Of a stretch of DNA of 64,000 bases, positions 51,674 through 63,814 are shown in pieces (within the stretch, counting starts at the first letter, position 1; each line of letters opens with the position of its first letter). Under the pieces are notes generated by a model. It was not told the origin of the DNA, did not search any database, and saw only the letters and a program-made list of their open reading frames with translations. Made by a program: the position numbers and the translations under genes. This DNA is from Galeruca laticollis (lineage: Eukaryota; Arthropoda; Insecta; Coleoptera; Chrysomelidae): NCBI GenBank assembly GCA_963921935.1, contig OY998180.1, forward strand, positions 87,975,139 to 88,039,138, in the 5' to 3' direction.

Positions 51674-54600
51674 TCATTCCTGATGGTAGAGTGGACATTC
51701 GACAAAAATATGTTGTATTGTCAAAGGAGTATCGCAGGCAAAGCACAATTTTGGTTGCTCTTTTTTCAATAGGTACTCGTGGGTTAACTTGGTGTGTTCT
51801 ATTCTCATGCGATGCTGTATCACTTGATCCCGTCGTCTTTGTGACATTTTCCCTTTTGGTAGTAGATTTGGGTTGACACCTTGGAGTTTATTGTCTTCAA
51901 GTTTTTCCCATCTGTTTTGCCATATTTCCGTCGAATGCTGTTCAATACAGCTTCTGATGTCGAAATGTGGAATTTCAGGGGGTCCATTATCTATTCTGTT
52001 GATACTGCAGGCATCTTTAGCTTCCCGATCAGCTTTCTCATTTCCTATTATACCGACGTGGAATGGAATCCACACAAACTCGACTTGTTTATTCATATTG
52101 TGGAGTGCTTCAAGGTCGGTTTTAATTTGGCATAACATTGGGTGGTTTGGGTATACTCTCAATATTCCCTGTATTGCACTTAAGGAATCACAGAAAATGA
52201 CTGCCTTTGATTTGTACTGTTGTAATATATGTTGCAGGGCTTTGGAGATTGCTAACAATTATGCCGAATATATGGAATAATCCTTGAGTAGCTGATAGGT
52301 GGATATTTCGTAGACGAAAGCTGCGCCTCCTGCTTCCATTTGAGATGTTTATGATGCATCTGTGTATATTTGGTAGTGGCTTTTATACTTGTTTTTGATC
52401 TCTTGAAAATTTTGTAAATCAGGGGAACGGAGTACTGGATTTAGGGTACAGTAAAAGATTTGTATTGCATTTAGGGATTTTTATGGTCCAGGGGGAGGAT
52501 AGATAACCTTGTTTGATATAATTTTCGGGAAATTGAAATCCATAATTCGTTTACTAAATGATGCGGACAGATTTGGTCGAAAATCAAATGAAAATGATCA
52601 GAGAAGGTATATGAATAAGTAGGATTATTAGGATTGGCTCCGATTTTAGCTGCATATTGTAGACTCAGTTTGTACCTTCTGATTGTAAGAGGAGGTTCGT
52701 TAGCTTCCGCATAGAGGCTTTCCACTGGACTGGTTCTGTAAGCTCCAAGTACAAGCCTTAATGCAGTGTTTTGTATGACGTCCAGTACGCAACCTTTGGC
52801 TGAAGAGTACACTATAGAACCATAATCTAGCTTACTTCGAATTTGTGTTTTATATAGTTAGTAATTGTGTGGTATCGGCTCCCCAATTATGATTTGCTAA
52901 TACTTTAAGAATGTTCATATTTAGCATGCATGCTTTTTTAAGTTGATGAATGTGGTTGTTCCAAGTGAGTTTTGAATCGGGTATCATTCTCAGGAATCTG
53001 TCTTCTCTTACATACTATAAATTCTCGTCGTGTAATGTCAACTTGGGCAGGTTTATTTGACTGAAAAACACATTGCTTTAGTCTTGTTTGTAGAAAAACG
53101 TAGGCCTGTCTTCTCTGACCACTCTTCTAGAGACTGGATGGATTGTTGTATTATAGTTGTGGCCGTGTGGATATTTCTGTTACTAACATAGATGACAAGA
53201 TCATCTGCGTATAAACCAATTTGTACCAGAGTATTAATATAGTCTACTATTTGATTAATTGCTACTAAGAAATGTGATGCACCGAGTGTTGATCCCTGGG
53301 GAGTTCCATTATCTTGACTATAGGAATTTGAAAGTTGATTATTACATCTAACTCTAAAATGTCTGCATAGACAAAGTTCTCTACGAACGCCAGTAAGCTT
53401 CCATCAATACCCCACCGTTTCAATTTTAATAGGACATTATATTTCCACACAGTATTCGTAGGCTTTCACTATATCGAAGAAAACAGCTAGTACTTGACGG
53501 TTACTCGCAAATGCTTCTTCTATGACAGATTCCAGTTTAACTAAGTTGTCCATTGTACTCCTGTTTTTTCTAAATCTCTTTTGTTGTTTACATATTAAAT
53601 TGTTAGATTCCAAAAAGTATTGCAGACGTTTGTTTATTATTTTTTCTAATAGCTTGCATATAGTGGATGTTAAAGAGATTGGTCGATAAGAATTCGTATC
53701 CGACTTATCGTTGTTTGATTTTAAAAGAGGAATTACGATTGCTGTTCTCCAAGATTTAGAGAATTGCTTCGTACTGAATAGAAAATTGTGCATGTCCAAA
53801 AGGTATTGTTTAGCATTTTCTGGTAGATTCGTAAGGAAGCTATAGGGGATTTCGTCAGGTCTTGTACTAGAGTTTCTGACATCATGAAGTGCTTCTTCTA
53901 GTTCACTTATATTTATTATTAAATTCAATGGATGATTGTTTTCGGTGATGACTATCTCTTGTTTTGGGTTGTTCTTATTTTCTATGAATATAGGGTCGTA
54001 CATAAGTCACTGGAGTGTTACTGAAATGAAGCTGCTAAGGCGTTTGTTATTTGTCCTTCATCAGTAAAATTATTTCCGTTCATATTGAGAGAGTGTATCT
54101 TGTGGTGGCATGAAATACCTTTGATTCTGAGGATCTTTTGCCAGACGGGGTAGTATCATCAGTTATTGAATAGATATTATGTTTCCAAGACTCACGTTTA
54201 CTTTTTTTAATTATATATCTCTCTTTTGCTCTGTACTTTTTAAAATTAACTAGGTTTTCCTGTGTATGGTGCTTTTTCATAAGATTGAAGGCATGTTTGC
54301 TAAATTTCAAAGCTTCTTGACATTCAATATCCCACCATGGAACTGTGTGTTTACGTTTTGGTTTGCTTGTCTTTCCTATAGTTTCTTCCGCAGCTTTGAC
54401 CAGCATTGTAGTAAATTTTTCGACGACAAGGTCGATATTACCTTCCAATGTCCCTAGATGCGGTAGGGAGTTTTTAATAATGTTTTGATAAGATTCCCAA
54501 TCTGCATTTTCTGTCTTCCATTTTCCTAAAAAGGATATTTCGGTATTTTTGGATTTGTAATTTTTAATTATTATAGGCCAGTGATCACTATCATAAGTAT

Positions 54601-55198
54601 GCGGTAAAACTTCCCAGTTTAGGCTTGGAGTTAAAGAGTATTCACATATAGATAGATCTATGGCAGAATGATCACCAGTTACTGAATTAAAGCGAGTTTT
54701 TCCACCCGTATTAGGTAATGTAAGATTGATTGAGCTTAAAAGATGTTCTATGACTTCACCTCTTTTATCTGTAGACATACAGCCCCATGCTATGTGCATT
54801 AAAATCACCTACTATAATCCTTGGTTTTGGAATTTGATATATTAACGATTCGAGTTGTTTGGAGGTAATTTCCGTATCTGATGGAAAGTATATGTTGCAT
54901 AGAGAAAATTGTATTGGGGACTTTATTTTAACTGCGAGACAACTTCTAAGTTTGATTGTATAGGGATTTCTTCTGATTCCAAATTTGAGTCGACATATAT
55001 AGATACGCCACCACTGGCTTTACTAGTGTTGGTTCTGATTTTGTGATAGGTTTAAAAATGTTTTAAAGAATATTTTTTATTTATTTTGAAGTTTGCCTCT
55101 TGTAGGCAGATGACTTGTGGAAGTGTTTGTTTAATTAAAAGTTGAAGCATTTCGACATGTGTAAATACACTTTGAATGTTCCACTGAATAATAGTCAT
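51674..55198 (-). pseudogene. I-clade ORF2: endonuclease, reverse transcriptase, RNase H
   Basis: A likely start near 55198 (MTIIQWNIQS) opens the endonuclease. Its C-terminal half is at 54080-54808 (GDHSAIDLSI, YDSDHWPII). RT has PDEIPYSFL, YRPISLTSTICKLLEKI and FRKNRSTMDNLV in 53437-54003. The catalytic YADD lies at ~53200-53211 in another frame. The RT thumb region (GCVLDVIQNTALRLVLGAYR) is at 52471-52812. RNase H occupies 51674-52258, with FCDSLSAIQGI, WIPFHVGIIGNEKAD and a final C-x2-C...H...C cluster (CFACDTPLTIQHIFVEC). At least four frame breaks separate these parts. In an intact element this protein nicks DNA and copies the RNA into it. Confidence 0.82.
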
Positions 55199-56516
55199 TT
55201 TGTTTGTTTTTGCTTATTTAGTATGTGCTATCCTGTGACGTATCGGTGTCTTCCGACACGTCAAACTGGTTATTTAAGTCTTGTTTTATTTTATTAAGAA
55301 TTTTCTTCTTGGATCTTGTAATCCTGGCTTTTATTACTCTTTCTTGCAACTTGGGATATATTTCTGTCAGCATGTGCCTTGTATGTCCTGTGTGTACTCC
55401 TGACCAATTTCCAGAGGGGTGGAAGAGCCGTGTACGTCTTCTAAGAGGCTTACTAATTCGATGTAGTTTAGTACATATGGCGGTGATGCTTTCTGAATCA
55501 GTTGTTTAGTTGGTTATAATAGTGACTCAATATTAATGGCATCCGAAGTGGTAGTGGCTGATTTGATAATTTTTTCTTCTTATTTTGTACTGGTTGAGGT
55601 TTTGTAAATTCTACTTTTCTGTATGAGTGGAGCAAGCTGCAGATGTTACTTCGGAGTGGGAACGTTTATTTATGTGATTCGGATTAGAACTTTCTTGAGA
55701 ATCCATCTCTTCCTGAGTTTCGTCGGTTGAGTGTATTTCTTTATTCTGTTGGGAACTAGGGGCCATGAATTGTGAACAGGAATATTCCTGCATTTGGGAG
55801 GAGTTGCTAGCAGGTTGGAACGTATGTTGTGGAACAGTAACGTGAGAGGGAGTTATAGTACAAGCTGATGATACGTGACCAGTCTGATGACACGTATAAC
55901 AAGTTAATTCATCGGGGATTGGAAACGTCCATATGAAGTATTATCGAAATCAATTAGGACTGAGTCAGGTACAGTATTATTGTCTAATGGTGCATAGTAT
56001 ACTTGCCTTCGGAAATTAAGCACATAGCTGTATTATGGGTCTTGTATTCCAGCTCTAAGAAACGAAATTGGGGACATTAATTTAAAACCAAGTTCGATTA
56101 AACACTTTGCAATTGTATCATTAGGTACGGATGGGCAAACGTTAGAAAGAAGTAATCTATTAGCTGGTGTAATTAGTTTGCGTGCTTTTATAGTGTGTTC
56201 TCCTATTTTAATGTCTCCTTGTTGACTCAGAAAATCGTTAACAACTTGTTTACTTGAAAGGTAGATGCAAATACTTCCATTTGACATTCTTGATGAAAAC
56301 AGTAGGTACATTTTTTGGTTGCACTATGGTTCCTACTGCAATGGTATACTCTTGTAGTTTTATTGTGTGTACCGTCGGAAAAATTATTACTTGGTCCTTA
56401 GTTGGAAATTTTGGAGATGGTTGTTGTTGTGTAATTGTGGAATATGTGAGAGTTTGCTTGTCATTTTGTAAATTTAAAGTAGCTTTCTTTGTTTTAAATT
56501 TGAATCGAATTGTCAT
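55199..56516 (-). pseudogene. I-clade ORF1 (gag-like nucleic-acid-binding protein)
   Basis: Fragments from ATG 56516 read MTIRFKFKTKKATL, then VPTVFIKNVKWKYLHLPF. After a frameshift come ICIYLSSKQVVNDFLSQQGD, then RLLLSNVCPSVPNDTIAKCL and ELGFKLMSPISFLRAGIQDP. A Cys/His knuckle (CYTCHQTGH) lies near 55890-55915. A Ser/Gln-rich tail to 55611 follows. The order and motifs match I-element ORF1. Two or more frameshifts break it. Confidence 0.75.
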
Positions 56517-56570
56517 TTCTACAATAGTTTCAACCTGAATCCTACTCTGTTTATTTCTAGCGAAACCGAT

Positions 56571-56849
56571 AGGTTTGGCTATTAATGATAGTGATAGTAG
56601 CTGAAGCCAGTTTTTTGGTTAATTGATAAGCAAAAATTTGTTGGTATTTTATCAAAAGCGATATTTTAATCGATCTATGATTACTGGAGGAAAAAAAAGT
56701 ATTTACTGCACTTAAAGATCACTGTAAACTACTTTGATTTATCGCGTTTTACTGTTTTAATTTTTAGTATTTCTTGCGAAAAACGGTAAAGACTGAGGAT
56801 CACAAAATACTTCGACTTATTTGCCTGGTATTCAGATACTACTTCCACC
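56571..56849. other. Spacer between LINE and Tc1 remainder
   Basis: Non-coding. May include the 5' UTR of the LINE or the insertion junction. No boundary can be fixed. Confidence 0.4.
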
Positions 56850-57060
56850 AGGCTCAAATACATTTCTCACCTTGGCTCCCAAGATTCCCGGATTTGTCCC
56901 CAATTGAACATGTGTAGGACATAATCTGTAGAAGGTTAAGAAATTTGCAGCGCCGTGCTCAAACTCTGAACTCTCTTCGAAATGATATAGAGATGGCGTG
57001 GAGTGAGATACTTAAGAGGATATTGTCTACCTTATTATGAGTCTGCCTAGATGCTTAAGG
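56850..57060 (+). pseudogene. Tc1-like transposase, C-terminal part
   Basis: Frames give YLPGIQILLPP, then PRFPDLSPIEHV carrying the region of the last catalytic residue, then RRLRNLQRRAQTLNSLRNDI, EMAW and MSLPRCLR. This is the end of a Tc1-like transposase on the same strand as, and complementary in content to, the fragment at 50670-51475. Confidence 0.78.
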
Positions 57061-58307
57061 TAATGTGTAAAAAGTCGTGGAGCTTCAACCCATTATTGAA
57101 GTTGGTGAGCAGAAACAGTTTATTCTCACCCGATTGGAATGATATTATCAATTTTCTACATATTACGAACTCTCTGATATGTATGCCAAATATTACCGAA
57201 ATAAAATCATTTTTACTGGGTGTTCGGATTTCTATGTCACTGAGTATATTAAATCTTACTTTTTATCGTAAATACGTTTCCAATATATTTTTACATCTGA
57301 AAGAAACAAGTTACCTTACTCTATAAGTAAGCTAATTGCTTTTCACGAGTTATACCAAAACTTTTTTAAATATCCGATTTAATATTTTTCTGAATGCTCG
57401 TTAATTAGATCAGTTTTCTCGTTTTACTAACGAACTAACAGAAATTAGTTTGCAGAAGTTTCAAACTCCCATCAAATAAGTACATTCGTGAGTTAGTAAA
57501 ACTTTTACAGAATGTAAATGCTGCTGATGAAGTGAAAATTATTGCACTCTGTTTAACCTCTCCTTACACAGTAAGGGTGGAACGTGAAAATTTTCATTTT
57601 CTCATATAAAATATTTATTGCACTTATCATAAAACAGAACTAATTTAGCTGGCGTCGATAAAAAACTGTCACCAAACCAAAATTTTTTTGAACTTTTATA
57701 TTACTAGTTAATTTCACATATAACGACAACACAGAAGCTAATTTAAATTTACAGAACTGATAGTGAAATATACTGTTTAATGGCACGCGTTTTCTCCCAT
57801 TTTCATATGGACAATGTTTCTAACAACGGATTTTCTCTAAAAAATCTTGCTTACTTATCATAAATCTTTCGAAAACAGTGTCAGAAAATTTTGGTTTTAA
57901 CTTTATAGGTATAGATTTCAATATCAGAGGTGTAAAACCTATCATTATCTTTTTTTTTATTTTCTGTTCTATTTTCAATTTATTTCATTTCTATCACAGG
58001 CAACGGCAGTTGTCGAGTGACGCAAGTACACCCCCATACAAACCACTACACCGAAAAAGCCCAATACAAACTGTTTACTGCATGTAAATGTCAAACCATG
58101 AAAAGTCACTCTATATACATAAATTTTGTTTTCATACAAACTATATACTTTCAAATGGCCGAAAAAATAGGAACGTGTCCACAGATCACGATCTGTCAGT
58201 TGACTCAGGGCGCTGAGGTGCTGCTACAGTACAATTTTCAGCCTCCTAGCTGCACTCAAAGGTGAGATACAGGTACCTTCGTTTTAGGCAGTTTGTGGGT
58301 ATATATA
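57061..58307. other. Non-coding stretch
   Basis: About 1.25 kb of AT-rich sequence. Small frames (57051-57326, 57878-58087) show nothing recognisable. No repeat pair was found. Confidence 0.45.
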
Positions 58308-59461
58308 GTCTGTCTAGAAAGTATACAGAAAACAGACAGCATAATTATAATTTTTCTGTATATACTTTTATTACTTAAATTAATACAATTATAACAAATA
58401 ATTAATCTTATCTACTTATACAACCTCCATTTAATTCTAAACACTTAATTAAACGTTCAGGCAAACCCGAAACTAGGTCAACGCTATAATTTTCGGTGAT
58501 GGTGGTCCAGACCTGTAAAACTGACCGAATCAAATCTTTTTTATTCCGCAGTGCTGCTCGTTCCCCTTCGATCTTCATTAGTCCCCATATGATTTCAATG
58601 GGACTAAGATCTGATGAAAATGCTGGCCTTGTAAAGTTTTGATCTGCCGTATATTCAGAATTATGGCATCTTGCATTATCCTGCTGTAACCGCCAGCCCT
58701 CTGGATACAAAGCATGAGCCGTTTCAAGAAGAAAACCATTCAGAATTCCACAATATTTTTCACTATTAACGCTACCCTCAACTGTACAAAGAGGTGTAGC
58801 ACCAGGCACAGATATTGCTCCCCAAAACCTTACTTTAGCGGAAAATTTGGAAATTTGAACAGTAACTTGTTCTCGTGATAGGATTTTTAGGTGATTTGCA
58901 CCAAGCTGGAAACAACTTTCGTCGGATATAAAAACATTACCAAGTTATCTTCTCGCAAACATTAACAAAAATCTATCCTTCATTGCAGGGACTTGCTTTG
59001 GTTGCCTTGATATGTAGCCCTGTTTTTACAGTGATTTTCGGACAGTTTCTGGACACACGTTTACTCTTCGTTGATTTCTAAATATGTTAGCCTATTTCGT
59101 ATTTTGTCTTCCCGAAACTGGTCCATGCCTCATATCTCTCCCATTGCTTATCCTCTCTATTGTCTCATATACTTCACTTTTTTCGAGATCCGTCAATTTC
59201 ACTAATTCTTTAACGTTTTGAACACCTTTTCTATACAAATATTCCACCAATTTCCTTTTTTCTAGTTGTGACATTATTACACAAAACTTAAGCCTGCTTG
59301 CAATCCACAATATGTGACAGATGGTATTGTTATTTAATTTTGGCCATGGCCTACTACCGGCACAATCTAGTTGATGCATTACTTTCGTCTTAGGATGTTG
59401 CAAAAAAGAAATATGATAAAATTAGGAGAAATATTAAATTCCAGATACTTTCTAGACGGGG
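58308..59461 (-). mobile_element. Tc1-like transposon with both ends (1154 bp)
   Basis: The left end (58308) reads GTCTGTCTAGAAAGTATACA and the right end, complemented, reads CCCCGTCTAGAAAGTATCTG. The core TCTAGAAAGTAT matches and the outer bases have diverged. Both sides are flanked by TA (58306-58307 and 59462-59463), the expected Tc1 target duplication. It encloses one broken transposase gene on the minus strand. The length is normal for Tc1 elements with short ends. Confidence 0.75.
58408..59271 (-). pseudogene. Tc1-like transposase
   Basis: A likely start at 59271 (MSQLEKRKLVEYLYRKG) opens a helix-turn-helix region to about 59092 (RHGPVSGRQNTK). The middle part 58810-59090 is readable with stops and includes ISDESCFQLG with the first catalytic Asp near 58920. 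From 58809 the frame is open: VEGSVNSEKYCGILN, then LQQDNARCHNS with the second catalytic Asp, then SSDLSPIEIIWGLMK with the third catalytic acid, and the C-terminal end. At least two breaks lie in the middle. The gene fills the interval between the two ends. Confidence 0.82.
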
Positions 59462-59463
59462 TA

Positions 59464-60431
59464 TATATTTGTGGCAACTTTGTAATGGCTCTAACGATTT
59501 TGATGAAACTTTGCAGGATGATAGAGCTCGAAAAGTTATTACGATCGCATCATATCACGATCCCTAAAAAAATCCTGAAGGGGTCCTAATGGCCATCTAA
59601 AATTTCGAAAATATGGGTATTTTAAGCATTTTTCTATTTATATGTTCTTTAACCTCAGATAGAGAAAAAACACACCAAGTGTTTTTTATATTATGTTCAA
59701 TACCTTTCCAAAGGTATGCAATATTTCAGAAATTTGGTGTGCCCTTCTGGAGTTATTGCCAAAATAATTGGTTCACCTTTTGATTTTCTTCGTTTCTCCC
59801 AATTTATACAGTTTTTGACCCCAGATCAAAATTTGTTTACGAAAAAGTTTTCCTCAATTACTGTATACCTCTAACAAATTATTGAATAAAGCTATATCAT
59901 TTTTCTTAAGTATATGATAATTCAATTTAAAAGCTGTACAAAAAGTACTGATATCATTCTAAAAACCTCTTGACGAGGTAAAAATAGGAGATGCAAGTAC
60001 ACTTCTTTCAAAAGATGTGATATCAAATTATACGATGTATAGGGTAACACAAGTACTATATCTACTTATAATCTTTTTAAAATAAAGGTAAGCTATGGCT
60101 ACATATATTATTCACACTTTATTCCTTATTAATTTGAAAGTTTCCAATAATTCATGTACTGGCGTTCAGTCATGTTTAAATAATGTTAGTGTTCTTCCCA
60201 GTTTCATTTTAAGGCATTTTGTTTTTCAACCGGTCTTATTGTAGTAGAGATAAAAAAAGCTTTTCGTTTACTTTGTAGTTCTGACAAATGAAGCGAAGCA
60301 GACGTGGTCTTTGCTTTGTAATGCGTTTCGAAATTATTATTCGGAGCGGGCCCTTTCTTTCTAATGTGTCTTTCTTTGTTATGTATTTTGATATTGCAAT
60401 TCGGATGGGGCCATTACTATGTTATGTGTCT
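59464..60431. other. Non-coding stretch left of the Copia LTR
   Basis: No gene recognised. About 60315-60431 has three weakly similar TTATG(T/C)(A/G)TTT... blocks, perhaps a decayed tandem repeat. Confidence 0.4.
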
Positions 60432-60600
60432 TGGAATTTTATTTGGTTTGGGCTATGAAATTAAACACTTCACTAGTTGTTGAACGTTTCGTATATTATA
60501 ATCAATAAACTCAAAAATGAATATTTCTCAGGCCAACATTCAGGGAAAGATCCCGTACGTCCCTTTGCCCAAAATTTGCTGTCTTAGAAATCTGGTGATT
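60432..60600 (-). repeat. Copia LTR copy (left)
   Basis: Resembles 63815-63975: GGGCTATGAAATTAAACACT against GGGTTATGAAATTTAACACT, AATATTTCTCAGGCCA in both, and CAGGGAAAGATCCCGTACGT in both. Confidence 0.75.
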
Positions 60601-60754
60601 TTAAGAATACAATCATAAAACAGTACCGTACCAGATGAGGTCGAATTACTCGCAATAAGCTTTAATTTTTTTTTCGTTTTTCATCTAGAACAACACGAAA
60701 AACAATTTTTAGGAACAAAATCTTGTGTGTATGTTGTCGTCGTTGTCCTATTGC
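60601..60754. other. Junction between LTR copy and satellite
   Basis: Contains TGTGTGTATGTTGTCGTCGTTGTC (about 60722-60745). This is an inverted match to the GACAACGACGACGACATACAC that follows the left satellite block at 41190-41225. Confidence 0.6.
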
Positions 60755-61470
60755 TTTTCAGCACCCCAGAGCCAGTACAATGGGTGCTATGATACTTGCA
60801 GTGCGACGTTTCTGTCATTTTTGGAAAAATTTCAGTTTGTTAGCACGATACAGCCTCCGGAGTGCAATAAGTCTCCAATTTTATGATTGATTATTGTACG
60901 GGACATCTCACAAATGAACCCTATTGATTTTCAGCTTACCAGAACCACTACAACGGGTGCTATGGTACCTGAAGTACGACATTTTTGGAGAAATTTCAGT
61001 TTGTTAGCACGATACAGTCTCCGGAGTGTATACAAGTGACGAATTTTATGATTGGATATTGTTCAACATGTCTCACAGATGAAACCTATTTATTTTCTGC
61101 TCACCAGAGCCAGAGCAACAGGTACTATGGTACTGGAAGTACCAAATTTTTGTAATGTTTGGAGAATTTTCAGTTTGTTAGCAAGATACAGCCTCCGAAG
61201 TGTACAAAGTTACCAATTTTATGATTGGATATTGTTCAGGGCATCTTTTATATGAATCTCATTGATTTTCAGATCACTAGAGCTAGTATAACGGGTGCTA
61301 TAGTACCTGATGTGCCACATTTTTGGAGAAATTTCGGGTGTTAGCACGATTCAGTCTCCAGAGTGTATACAAGTGAGCAATTTTATAATTGGATATTTTT
61401 TAGGGTGTCTCACAGACGAACCCGATTGATTTATTTTCAGCTCACTAGAGCCAGTTTAACGGGATTTATA
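60755..61470 (-). repeat. Satellite block, ~168-bp monomers, minus orientation
   Basis: Four to five units. CAGAGCCAGTACAATGGGTG-type markers recur near 60770, 60940, 61103, 61276 and 61444. GTTAGCACGATACAGCCTCC GGAGTG recurs between them. This is the reverse orientation of the satellite at 39895-41170. Confidence 0.85.
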
Positions 61471-61601
61471 ATCGGAAGTCCCATCTTTTGTTGATAGAAA
61501 TTGTTATTAAATGAAAAATAAGTGTTATTATATAAGTATTTGACAATATCTGAAAAATCTCGTTTTTAAATATCCCTATGTTGTTGTATAAGAGCAAAAT
61601 G
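61471..61601. other. Spacer between satellite and Penelope fragment
   Basis: AT-rich, no feature recognised. Confidence 0.4.
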
Positions 61602-62325
61602 TTAATCAAAAATGATGGTAATTAAGGCTAATGGAATATTAGTAAACAGAGATACCACATCAAAAGAAACTAAGACAAAGCCATCAGGAAGTTTATAATT
61701 ATTTATCTTTTCTGAAAATACAAAAGTGTCTTCAATTCTAAATTTGTTAAAGTCACTGAAGGCCTTGTCAAGTATTAACAATATGAACTTAGCTAAAGGT
61801 TGTGTAGAAGCACCTATACATGATACTATCGATCTAAGTGGTATATCCGCCTTATGCACCTTTGGTAAGCCATAATATTTAGGACAAGTACCGTTATAGG
61901 TAAACAGGGACTTTGCATCTAAATCAGTAATATATTTTTTGTCTTTCAGTTTTTTTATCAATCTATTGCAACTTGTTTCAAGAGAGTTAGTTGGGTCTTT
62001 ATTTATTAGTTTATATGTGTTCTAAAGACTTTTCAATATATGAAGCCTTGTTCATTACAACTGTAACATTCCCCTTATCAGATTTCGTTACTATCAAATT
62101 TGGATTGTCTTTTAAAAAAAGTTTAGTTTCAATTTCCAGTTTATAGGTTGGAGATGTAGAGTTAGAGTTGTAATGAACATAATTTGTGACTAAATTAGTA
62201 GCTTTTGATCTAACTATATTTTGTTGCTTTGTCGGCACATGTGAAATAATCGATTCTATCTCTGAAATTAATTTAGAAATTTTAATGTCTTTTGGTGTAA
62301 CTGGTAAGCTAAACTTCGGCCCCAT
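61602..62325 (-). pseudogene. Penelope-like reverse transcriptase, N-terminal fragment
   Basis: Two minus-strand open parts joined across a frameshift near 61965-62010. The first (62325-62011) carries NLIVTKSDKGNVTVVMNK. The second (61961-61602) carries YYGLPKVHK, PLRSIVSCIGASTQPLAKF and VSFDVVSLFTNIPL, the typical RT start of Penelope elements and their athena/neptune relatives. The catalytic YxDD region and any GIY-YIG endonuclease are absent, and the frame ends at 61602. The fragment lies within the Copia element. Confidence 0.82.
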
Positions 62326-62354
62326 TGCTCAGGCACTTGGGTGTCTGAAATATT

Positions 62355-63688
62355 CTAGATCCAAGCTGCACTAGTACTATTATATAAATTCCTATTACTG
62401 TTAATAAGTACTTTAATCTTTTTTAAATTTATATTCTTTATCCCATTAAAAACTTTATTATAACTCAATCGTTGCATGTAAAAGAAGTCGTCTGAAATGC
62501 CATGAGGTAAAAAATTGCATAAATCTGATATGATGGTTTTGTGGTTTCTATCTTTAATGCAGACGCCATTTTGATTAAAGTTGACTGTTTGGCCACTTTG
62601 TTGAATTCTGCGGACAGACAACAGGTTGTAAGGAACATCGGGACAGTAGAGCATGTCATCTAGAGTACCATCAAATCCTTGGTCGGAGATCACTTTGATT
62701 GTGCCCTTTTTAGTAGCGAATACTGTACAATCCTTCTTTGTAATATCAATGCTTCATCGTGGAAAATGCGTTCATCGTGGAAAATGAACTGAACACTTCA
62801 TCACTATTCACAATGTAATCTGTTGCACCAGAATCTAGAATGAATTTGATTTCATTGTTGATGCAATCTGCCTTCGTCCTGCCAGAAACGCGAAACTATT
62901 TTCTCCTGATGGACAGTCTGGATCAATTGGATGGTTTGACTTCTACCTTCACCTTTCAACCGTTTATAGAAATAGCAATCCGTTTTTATGTGATTTCTTC
63001 TCTCACAATGATCACACTGTTTATTTGAGTTCCTTTTGTTGCTATTTGGGAATGGTTTCTTTTTCCAAGAGGGCTGCTACCATTCTTCCTTTTGTCTTTG
63101 AAATTTCTTGGATTGAATACTTCTTTTTCAGTGTAAAGTGCCTTGTTGTTCAAATTTTCCTGCCTTAATTTTACCTCGTAATCCAGCAACCTTGTGTTTA
63201 CGAAGGCAAAATTGAGGTATCTTTCTCCCAAGGTTTCGAGAGCTGTGATTAAACCATGAGGCTAATGTTAATAATAGGTGTCCATTTGCTCCAGCAGATA
63301 TAAGTTCCGTCACTATCTTATCAAAATGTATAAAATGCTCTATTAAAGTTTTATTACCTTGCAGCTTCAGGCTCAATAATTGTTTCCTTAGGGCTAAATG
63401 TGTAGCTACACTTCTTCGCTCATACACTTGATCCAAATTTTGTAATATAGATTTTGCTACATTATTATCTTTAGTAAAACTAAGAAACGCATCATTAAAG
63501 TACTCTAAAATAGTGTTTCTTGCAAGAGTGTTTTTCTTATTCCATTCGAGAGATGGTTATTCACGAATGCCCTTATCGATAACGTTTAACACATTCAATT
63601 TGATCAGTAGTGTCCTGATACGGAATTTCCACGCATTGTACTTCTCACCATTGAACGCGATGTTTCTTTTAGAATTTTTATTGTCCAT
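62355..63688 (-). pseudogene. gag-pol: Copia Gag-Pol, N-terminal part (gag, zinc knuckle, protease, integrase start)
   Basis: A likely start at 63688 (MDNKNSKRNI) opens the gag region, with LDQVYERRSVATHLALRKQL near 63370-63435. A CX2CX4HX4C knuckle (CDHCERRNHIKTDC) lies near 62985-63030. A Copia-type protease active site (DSGATDYIV) follows near 62815-62840. After further breaks, MLYCPDVPYNLLSVRRIQQSG near 62590-62660 is the segment just before the integrase zinc region. The frame ends near 62355, where the Penelope fragment begins. Several stops and frameshifts show it is inactive. Confidence 0.82.
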
Positions 63689-63795
63689 TTTTCTTTTAGG
63701 GAATTCCACAACACAGTGAATTTAATTTTTGTCTTTTCCGTTAACTATTAACGAACTATTTAACTATCTATAAACACTATTTATAAGCCAACGTA
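63689..63795 (-). other. Copia leader
   Basis: 107 bp between gag start and primer site; AT-rich. Confidence 0.5.
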
Positions 63796-63812
63796 GACTG
63801 GGCCCATAACCT
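63796..63812 (-). promoter_or_regulatory. Primer-binding site, initiator-Met tRNA internal type
   Basis: The minus strand reads GGTTATGGGCCCAGTC, complementary to the anticodon-arm part of initiator tRNA-Met. This is the half-tRNA primer known for Drosophila copia. Confidence 0.8.
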
Positions 63813-63814
63813 AT

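Larger units (their letters stand above)
51500..56570 (-). mobile_element. I-clade non-LTR retrotransposon (LINE), degenerate
   Basis: Read on the minus strand, the order is ORF1 with zinc knuckle, then apurinic-type endonuclease, RT and RNase H. An RNase H domain downstream of RT and the ORF1 motifs (LGFKLMSPISFLRAG, TCHQTGH) point to the I clade. The coding frames are broken by several frameshifts and stops. The boundaries are approximate, and no clear target duplication was found. T-rich sequence near 51470 may correspond to the 3' A-rich tail. Confidence 0.8.

Noticed and set aside
57878..58265. Short plus-strand ORFs
   Set aside because: Low complexity and no recognisable features. Expected by chance in ~1.2 kb of open AT-rich sequence.
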